Below, in pieces: positions 23,728-28,798 of a DNA stretch of 28,798 bases. The position numbers and the translations under genes were made by a program. Where the stretch lies: assembly GCA_948960675.1 (NCBI GenBank), contig CARDPF010000002.1, positions 1-28,798 on the forward strand. Reading direction: 5' to 3'. The DNA comes from an uncultured Eisenbergiella sp. Lineage in GTDB: Bacteria > Bacillota > Clostridia > Lachnospirales > Lachnospiraceae. Under the pieces are notes generated by a model. The model was not told the origin of the DNA. It did not search any database and saw only the letters and a list, made by a program, of their open reading frames with translations. Each line of letters begins with the position of its first letter. The stretch's first letter is position 1.

Positions 23728-25425
23728 TTACTCGGCAAGCGCCACCTTTTCTTTCACGATCCCGGTCAGCATCTCTTCCGCCTCGCCCATGCCGGAGCCT
23801 TCCAGATCGGAAATCATCTTGTCATAAGAAGCGTCGAAATCCGCTTCCTTACCGATAACGCAGCTGATCAGTCCGGACCAGGCAATTTCATCCAGCTTAT
23901 TGCCGATCTCGTCAAATTCCACGGGCTTGGTATACGCCCAGATGGCCGAATACTTCGGGGTTTCAAACTCCGATGCCTGCGGGTAAATATCCACCAAAAG
24001 TTCCACGCCCCACGCTTCGCACGCCGCTTTCTGCTCTTCGTCATACTCTGCCGCCACAGCCTCCTTGTTCACGGTCGTATAAGTGCTGCCGGTGGAATCC
24101 ACCACACCCGCGCCGTAAACGGGAAAGGGATATGCATGGAAGCCCACGCCGGTGGTTTTGCTGTAGTCCTTATTGTTGTTGTTCTCGTCGATTTCTTCCT
24201 GCGTGCGGTAGCGGTGTCCTTCGTCATCAATAAAGTAATTCGTCCCTTCAATGCCCCAGTTCACCAAAACCTGCCCTTCGTCGGAACAGATGTAATCCAG
24301 ATACTTGATGGCCGCCACCGGATCCTTGCAGGCGGTGGTGATTCCCACGCCCTGCCCGGTGGTAAGACCCTGGTACATCAGGGACGGAGCCTTTGTATTT
24401 TCGTCTGCCGCCAGCGGAATGCCCGCGTAGGTCAACTCCAGCTTCCCGTCCGCTTTCAAAATCTTTTCCCCGTCGCCGTAGTCCCAGTCGGTGTCCAAAA
24501 GGGCCAGCACACGTCCGGAAGCGATTTTTGCGATATAATCCTCATGTGTCTGGGTCGCAAATTCCGCATCCAGGACACCCTCGTTATACAGCCTGTTGAG
24601 CCATTTGAAGTACTCCCGGACTTTTTCGGAACGGAATTTATAAACGGCGTTATAGTCCTTGTCAATGATCCACTGTCCGTTATCCGGGGCCCCCTCCGCG
24701 ATATATCCCGCCGGATTGCCCAGCGTAATCATCCAGTGCCAATCGGAAGCCGAGAGCGTAAGCCCGATGGTATCCATCCCGTCCTGAGTGGTGGGATGCG
24801 CCGCCATGTAATCCTTGATCATTTTTTCAAACTTCTCCATGGTATCCGGTATTTCATAATTATTTTCCTTGAGCACCGCCCACTGTATCTGCGCAGTACC
24901 GGAACTTTTGTAAGTCGTACCGCCCACGGAATAGGAGGACAGCTGGTAGATGGAAGGATCCTCTTTGGAATGTTTGAGTTTATCGAACTCTTCCCCATAC
25001 ATTTTTTTAATATTGGGGCCGTACTGCTCGATCAAATCCGTCATATCAATCAGCGCGCCCGCATCAATCAGGCTTCCGGCATCCCCCTTGGCATAAATCA
25101 TGTCGGGGTAATTCTGTTCCGCAATCATCAGCGCAACCTTTTGGTCGTCTGACGATACCGGATATTCGGTTTTGAGTTTCACCCCCGTCTTTTCCGTCAG
25201 AACCTGCGCCACGGGATCCGTCCAGGGATCCTCCTGCCCGTCCGCATTGTAGAAGGTCAGTTCCACCACGCTACCCGCGTCCGCAGCGTCGCCGCTGGAG
25301 GCAGAACCGTTCTCTACATTGACCGCGGCGTCATCTTTGGGCGCGCTTTCGTTTCCGCAGCCCGCCAGCGCGCCTGCCAGCATGGATGCTGCGATGAACA
25401 AGGTACATAACTTTTTCGCTTTCAT
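23728..25425 (-). CDS. ABC transporter extracellular solute-binding lipoprotein (CUT1 family), second system
   Basis: A 565-residue lipoprotein. MKAKKLCTLFIAASMLAGALAGC contains the signal peptide and lipobox with Cys23; a Ser/Asp/Ala-rich linker follows. VELTFYNADGQEDPWTDPVAQ and LTEKTGVKLKTEYP are typical of large family 1 sugar-binding proteins found with LplB/LplC permeases. The start is fixed by AGGAGAGG just before ATG 25425; the open frame upstream is not used. It is the last gene of the operon, 112 bases after the second permease, with a stem-loop in that gap. It is clearly a different protein from the binding protein at 11805-13637, so the two transporters probably import different sugars. 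Confidence 0.9.
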   Translation of the reverse strand: MKAKKLCTLFIAASMLAGALAGCGNESAPKDDAAVNVENGSASSGDAADAGSVVELTFYNADGQEDPWTDPVAQVLTEKTGVKLKTEYPVSSDDQKVALMIAEQNYPDMIYAKGDAGSLIDAGALIDMTDLIEQYGPNIKKMYGEEFDKLKHSKEDPSIYQLSSYSVGGTTYKSSGTAQIQWAVLKENNYEIPDTMEKFEKMIKDYMAAHPTTQDGMDTIGLTLSASDWHWMITLGNPAGYIAEGAPDNGQWIIDKDYNAVYKFRSEKVREYFKWLNRLYNEGVLDAEFATQTHEDYIAKIASGRVLALLDTDWDYGDGEKILKADGKLELTYAGIPLAADENTKAPSLMYQGLTTGQGVGITTACKDPVAAIKYLDYICSDEGQVLVNWGIEGTNYFIDDEGHRYRTQEEIDENNNNKDYSKTTGVGFHAYPFPVYGAGVVDSTGSTYTTVNKEAVAAEYDEEQKAACEAWGVELLVDIYPQASEFETPKYSAIWAYTKPVEFDEIGNKLDEIAWSGLISCVIGKEADFDASYDKMISDLEGSGMGEAEEMLTGIVKEKVALAE

Positions 25426-25472
25426 AACATTCCTCTCCTTTATTTTAATTATGATACATTCCAAACCGTTAC

Positions 25473-25513
25473 TTTTCATACGGCAGAAAATTTCGTTTCC
25501 TATCGTATGAAAA
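25473..25513. other. Stem-loop between permease and binding-protein genes
   Basis: Perfect 10-base arms TTTTCATACG (25473-25482) and CGTATGAAAA (25504-25513) surround 21 bases. Position between membrane and binding-protein genes is where transcript-stabilising or processing hairpins often sit in sugar transporter operons. An operator is the alternative. Confidence 0.5.
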
Positions 25514-25537
25514 AGCGTGATATGTCGCACTGCCCGC

Positions 25538-26431
25538 TCAGTCTTTTACCGCCCCCAGCGTCATACCCCCCACAAAGTATTTTTGCAGGAACGGATAAAC
25601 CACCAGAATCGGCACGGTTGCAATGATGGTGATCGCCATGCGGACAGACAGGGGGGATACCGCATTTTTCATCTGCTCCGTCGCGGCATGGGGATCAATC
25701 TTGATGGTTGCCTTCTCCATAATCTCGTACAACACATACTGCAGGGTGGGCAGTTCCCTCGCGTACAGGTAGGTGTCCATAAACGAGTTCCACTGTCCTA
25801 CCGCCACAAACAGCGCCACGGTGGCGATGGTGGGCGTACACAGCGGCAGGATGATTTTGGCCCAGATCACAAAATCGTTGGCCCCGTCGATCTTCGCCGC
25901 CTCCTGCAATGCTACAGGCAGCCCCTCGATAAAGGAACGCATCAGGATGATGTTATAAACCCACACCAGCCCCGGCAGGATATACACCATAAAATTATTG
26001 CTAAGGTGCAGCGTCCTTGTCAGCAGCAAATATTCCGGAATCATGCCGCCGCTCACATACATGGTGATGATGAAGATCACGGTAAACACTTTGTTAAAGT
26101 AGAAATCCTTCCTGCTGAGCACATAGGCAATCATCGCCGTACAGATCACCCCTACGCCGGTTCCCACCACCGTCCTGACAATGGACATCAGGAAGGGTTT
26201 CCCCAGACTGTTTTGCGTAAACACGTAAATGTAGTTGCTCACCGTAAACTTCCTCGGAATGATGAAGTTCACGTTCCGCATGGTATCCATGGGGTCGTTT
26301 AAGGATATCGCCAGCACGTTTAAAAACGGATAAACCGTGATAAAAATAATCCCCACAAAAATTACCGCAAGCACATAGTCCAACGCTTTTTCCCCGGACT
26401 TTGTATTTTTAATCTGATTCACATTCGCCAT
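25538..26431 (-). CDS. ABC sugar transporter permease, LplC/YtcP-type, second system
   Basis: A 297-residue permease with hydrophobic segments from about 18-42 onwards. The EAA loop is EAAKIDGANDFVIWAKIILP (about 177-196). The C-terminus FLQKYFVGGMTLGAVKD is typical of the second permease partner. AGGGGG lies eight bases before the ATG. It follows the first permease by 12 bases. It shares the overall pattern of the permease at 13717-14643 but is clearly divergent from it. Confidence 0.93.
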   Translation of the reverse strand: MANVNQIKNTKSGEKALDYVLAVIFVGIIFITVYPFLNVLAISLNDPMDTMRNVNFIIPRKFTVSNYIYVFTQNSLGKPFLMSIVRTVVGTGVGVICTAMIAYVLSRKDFYFNKVFTVIFIITMYVSGGMIPEYLLLTRTLHLSNNFMVYILPGLVWVYNIILMRSFIEGLPVALQEAAKIDGANDFVIWAKIILPLCTPTIATVALFVAVGQWNSFMDTYLYARELPTLQYVLYEIMEKATIKIDPHAATEQMKNAVSPLSVRMAITIIATVPILVVYPFLQKYFVGGMTLGAVKD

Positions 26432-26443
26432 TCCCTCATCCCC

Positions 26444-27373
26444 CTATACCAGCTTGCTTTCACCCAGCAGTCCGGCAATCTTATTCGCCACAAACAGCAG
26501 GATGATTCCCACCATGGACTGGAACATGCCGATCGCCGTGCCAAGTCCGTAATTGTTGCTGCCGATACCGCGCACATAGGCAAACCAGGAGAGCACCATC
26601 GCGTGATCCTGTACGATTCCGTTGCTCAAAAGCATCTGTCTCTCCATCCCTACATTCAGCGCGCTGCCGATACTCATGATCAGCAAAACCACAACCGTAG
26701 GCCGGATTCCCGGCAGCGTGATGTGCCAGATTCTCTGGAACCGGTTGGCCCCGTCCACTTTGGCCGCCTCATACAGCCCCTGGTCGATTCCGGCCATGGC
26801 GGACAGATACACGATGGCGTCCCAGCCCATCTCCTTCCACACATTGATCATACAGACCACGATCCAGAACATGGGGGAATTGGTGGACATCAGGTGCAGC
26901 TTGGCATGCAGCATGGTGTCGATGGCGCCGCCGTCGTTTAAGAGCATTTTCGCGATGCTGGCGATGATAACCCAGGATACGAAGTGGGGCAGATAGGAAA
27001 CGGTCTGCGTAAACTTTTTAAACCGGGTAAAGCACAGTTCGTTGAGCATCAGCGCGAACAAAATGGCCGCAACGGTTCCCAGCGCAATGCCCAAAATGCT
27101 CAGTCCGATGGTGTTGACCATCGTCTGGGGAAACAGCCGGTCCGTGAATGCGTCGGAAAAGTTTTTGAGTCCCACAAACTTCCTCTGCCAGATGGGCAGC
27201 GCAAAGGAATTGGGCTTCACCTCCTGAAACGCCATCGTCCAGCCCCACAGCGGTATGTACTTGAAAATAATCAGCCAGACCACAAAGGGGACGGACATGA
27301 GGAGCAGATACCGCTGCTTCCACATCAGATGCATGGAAAATTTTTCTTTTTTGAGTTTACCTGCTTTTTTCAT
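26444..27373 (-). CDS. ABC sugar transporter permease, LplB-type, second system
   Basis: A 309-residue permease, first gene of the second transporter operon. The N-terminus is very basic (KKAGKLKKEKF) before the first membrane segment (about 22-40). The EAA loop, EAAKVDGANRFQRIWHITLP, is at about 202-221. ATG 27373 is preferred with GGGAGG eleven bases upstream. The alternative GTG at 27400 lies at or before the likely transcription start set by the TATAAT at 27408-27403. No ATPase gene is encoded beside it. Confidence 0.92.
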   Translation of the reverse strand: MKKAGKLKKEKFSMHLMWKQRYLLLMSVPFVVWLIIFKYIPLWGWTMAFQEVKPNSFALPIWQRKFVGLKNFSDAFTDRLFPQTMVNTIGLSILGIALGTVAAILFALMLNELCFTRFKKFTQTVSYLPHFVSWVIIASIAKMLLNDGGAIDTMLHAKLHLMSTNSPMFWIVVCMINVWKEMGWDAIVYLSAMAGIDQGLYEAAKVDGANRFQRIWHITLPGIRPTVVVLLIMSIGSALNVGMERQMLLSNGIVQDHAMVLSWFAYVRGIGSNNYGLGTAIGMFQSMVGIILLFVANKIAGLLGESKLV

Positions 27374-27402
27374 GATCTTTGCAACCTCCCTTACTGCCAC
27401 TT

Positions 27403-27408
27403 ATTATA
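27403..27408 (-). promoter_or_regulatory. -10 box of the second transporter operon
   Basis: A perfect TATAAT on the - strand lies 30 bases before the permease start codon. The best -35 candidate (TCGACC, 27429-27424) has a short 15-base spacer, so an activator such as the adjacent YesN-type regulator may be required. Confidence 0.5.
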
Positions 27409-27497
27409 GGGAAAAAATCCGCCGGTCGATACCCATTTTTTTGCAGGCAATTTGCCCTACTTTTCTTACATTTATCCGAAGAAAATAGCAGTAGCGC

Positions 27498-27528
27498 AAA
27501 AAAACTGCCGCACTTTACGGCAGTTTTT
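27498..27528 (-). terminator. Terminator after the second YesN-type regulator
   Basis: On the - strand an 11-bp stem (27528-27518 with 27510-27500, seven-base loop) is followed by a seven-T tract. It lies eight bases past the stop of the regulator gene and separates it from the transporter operon read in the same direction. Confidence 0.9.
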
Positions 27529-27535
27529 CCTGGTT

Positions 27536-28798
27536 TTAAGCTTTTTCCACTTCCCTTTTGTACTCTTTCGGGCTGATGCCCACATACTTTTTAAACTTTA
27601 AGTAAAAATAGTCGATATTGTTATATCCCACCATCTCTGAAATCTGGTATACCTTCAAATCCGTCTCCAATAGCAGGCGCTTTGCGTTGGCAATCCGTAT
27701 GGTGTCCAATATGTTGTTAAAGCTGTCGCCGATCTCTTTCCTGAAAATTTTCCCCAGGTAATTGCTGTTGTAATTGAACATTCTGGCAAAACTCTCCAGT
27801 TTCAAATCCTGGTCATAATTTTTTTCCATATAATAATACATCCGCTTGATGACCGTTCCCGAACCGTCGCTGCCGATCTGGCGGCACATATCCTGCAGGA
27901 TGCTGCAGTACAATTTTGTCAGCTGTTCCAGTTCTTCCGTCCGGTTCATCTCCTCCATCAGCGCGCCGGTGCGTTCCCCCATCTGTCCGTACTTCTTTTC
28001 AAGGCTGCCCCGGATGAGCATCAGGTTATATAAAATCTGGATTTTGATATCCATCTCTTTCATCAGCTTCTTGATGCAATACACGCGGAACCGCTCCACG
28101 CAGTCCTGTATCCCCTCCAGATCCCCCACCTCGATCAGCATCAGGATCTGGCCGGTAGAAGGGTTTTCCGCCCGTTTTTGCTGCTCCTCAATTGTAGCGA
28201 TGGTGAGTACGTCGTATTGCCCGAACAAAAACTCCTGCTCCAGCAAAAACCGGGCAAACTCATAGGAAAAGCACAGATCGTACCACCGGTTTACCGTATG
28301 TCCCACCGCGATCAAAAGCTTTTGCCCGTTTCTTTTGGCGAGCCGTCCGTTGCGGGCCGACAGCCTTTTGGCCCATTCCCGGTAATCCACGCCACGGCCG
28401 ATGAGTACCGTCTGGTTTTCCATCATCACCTTTTGCGCATAAAGCGTATCATCCTCCAAAAAGGCTTCCACGCGGCCTGCAAACTCGCCCTCGCCCTTTC
28501 CTTTCAAAAATTCCCGGTCCGTCAATATTGCCGCACACAGGCTCTCCTCCCCAAAAAAAATGCCATACTGCGCAAGCTGTAACTCCAACGCTTCCCGGTC
28601 TGCCGTCTGCAAAAGGATTTTCCGGAACAACTCCTCCCGCGCAATACCGGCATTGGCCAAATGAAAATGCCTTTCCCCCTCCCTTTTGTCCAACTCCTCC
28701 CGGACTGCCCCTACACTGCCTGCCAGTTCTTCCTCATCAATGGGTTTTAGCAAATAATTTTTTACGCCCAGCGTTATGGCGGTCCTTGCAAACTCAAA
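27536..28798 (-). CDS. Response regulator with AraC-type DNA-binding domain, YesN-type (N-terminus outside window)
   Basis: The last 420 residues of a regulator whose start lies beyond the window end; the frame is open to the edge. The visible N-terminal piece (FARTAITLGVKNYLLKPIDE) is the end of a receiver domain with its conserved Lys-Pro, so the phosphorylated Asp is upstream. The C-terminus is an AraC/XylS domain: LESFARMFNYNSNYLGKIF, then VYQISEMVGYNNIDYFYLKF and VGISPKEYKR. A middle region of about 270 residues is unassigned. Its sensor kinase is presumably encoded just outside. Gene order suggests it controls the second transporter operon downstream, from which it is separated by a terminator. 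Confidence 0.92.
   Translation of the reverse strand, partial: FEFARTAITLGVKNYLLKPIDEEELAGSVGAVREELDKREGERHFHLANAGIAREELFRKILLQTADREALELQLAQYGIFFGEESLCAAILTDREFLKGKGEGEFAGRVEAFLEDDTLYAQKVMMENQTVLIGRGVDYREWAKRLSARNGRLAKRNGQKLLIAVGHTVNRWYDLCFSYEFARFLLEQEFLFGQYDVLTIATIEEQQKRAENPSTGQILMLIEVGDLEGIQDCVERFRVYCIKKLMKEMDIKIQILYNLMLIRGSLEKKYGQMGERTGALMEEMNRTEELEQLTKLYCSILQDMCRQIGSDGSGTVIKRMYYYMEKNYDQDLKLESFARMFNYNSNYLGKIFRKEIGDSFNNILDTIRIANAKRLLLETDLKVYQISEMVGYNNIDYFYLKFKKYVGISPKEYKREVEKA

Noticed and set aside
23689..25152. A 487-codon + strand open frame
   Set aside because: It is antisense to the second binding protein and has no recognisable motif; it is a by-product of codon bias.
1..28798. CRISPR arrays, tRNA or rRNA genes, transposases
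   Set aside because: No regularly spaced repeats, no cloverleaf-like or rRNA-like sequence and no transposase-like frame were seen on reading both strands.

Overview
The window reads as a chromosomal segment of a moderate-G+C Gram-positive anaerobe of the Clostridia, most likely Lachnospiraceae-like. The basis is the type III glutamine synthetase, the fused Amt/P-II ammonium transporter, YesM/YesN-type two-component systems paired with LplB/LplC-type sugar ABC permeases, lipoprotein solute-binding proteins and AGGAGG-type ribosome binding sites. The genus assignment is inference; no rRNA or tRNA gene is present. Every protein name below rests on motif recognition by eye, without a database search.

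Region 1 (1-3968, + strand) is a nitrogen-assimilation block: the 3' end of glnN, purF, a hairpin terminator/attenuator, then an ammonium transporter with a P-II domain fused at its C-terminus. A bidirectional terminator closes the block. Region 2 (3974-7765, - strand) holds an M18 aminopeptidase (apeB) and a YicI-like GH31 alpha-xylosidase. The amt and GH31 genes, unrelated and on opposite strands, are each preceded by the same 125-135 bp structured repeat. It carries a small leader ORF and ends in the ribosome binding site of the downstream gene.

Region 3 (8099-17867) is a carbohydrate-utilisation locus. A YesM-like histidine kinase and YesN-like AraC response regulator (+) are followed by a 266-bp near-perfect palindrome, then a CUT1 ABC transporter operon (-: two permeases and a lipoprotein). 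Divergent from that operon is a cytoplasmic clan GH-A hydrolase resembling GH50. Both hydrolase promoters carry catabolite-responsive-element-like sequences. The simplest reading is that YesMN senses an extracellular glycan, the transporter imports oligosaccharides using an ATPase encoded elsewhere, and the cytoplasmic hydrolases degrade them.

Region 4 (18098-23339) is a patchwork. A GNAT acetyltransferase is translationally coupled to an HTH-XRE/SAM-methyltransferase fusion (+). Convergent to it are a Suv3-like RNA helicase with a C-terminal zinc ribbon and a visibly A+T-richer restriction-modification operon (HTH controller, C5 cytosine methyltransferase, PmeII-like endonuclease; -). Both enzymes of that operon appear to have lost their catalytic cores by in-frame internal deletions, while the promoter, controller, reading frames and gene overlaps remain intact. 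Region 5 (23642-28798, -) is a second CUT1 transporter operon with its own promoter and terminator, preceded by a second YesN-like regulator that is cut by the window edge.

The most unusual items are the doubly core-deleted restriction-modification operon, the shared leader element at amt and GH31, the 266-bp palindrome with a degenerate relative at 23470, and the Suv3-like helicase.
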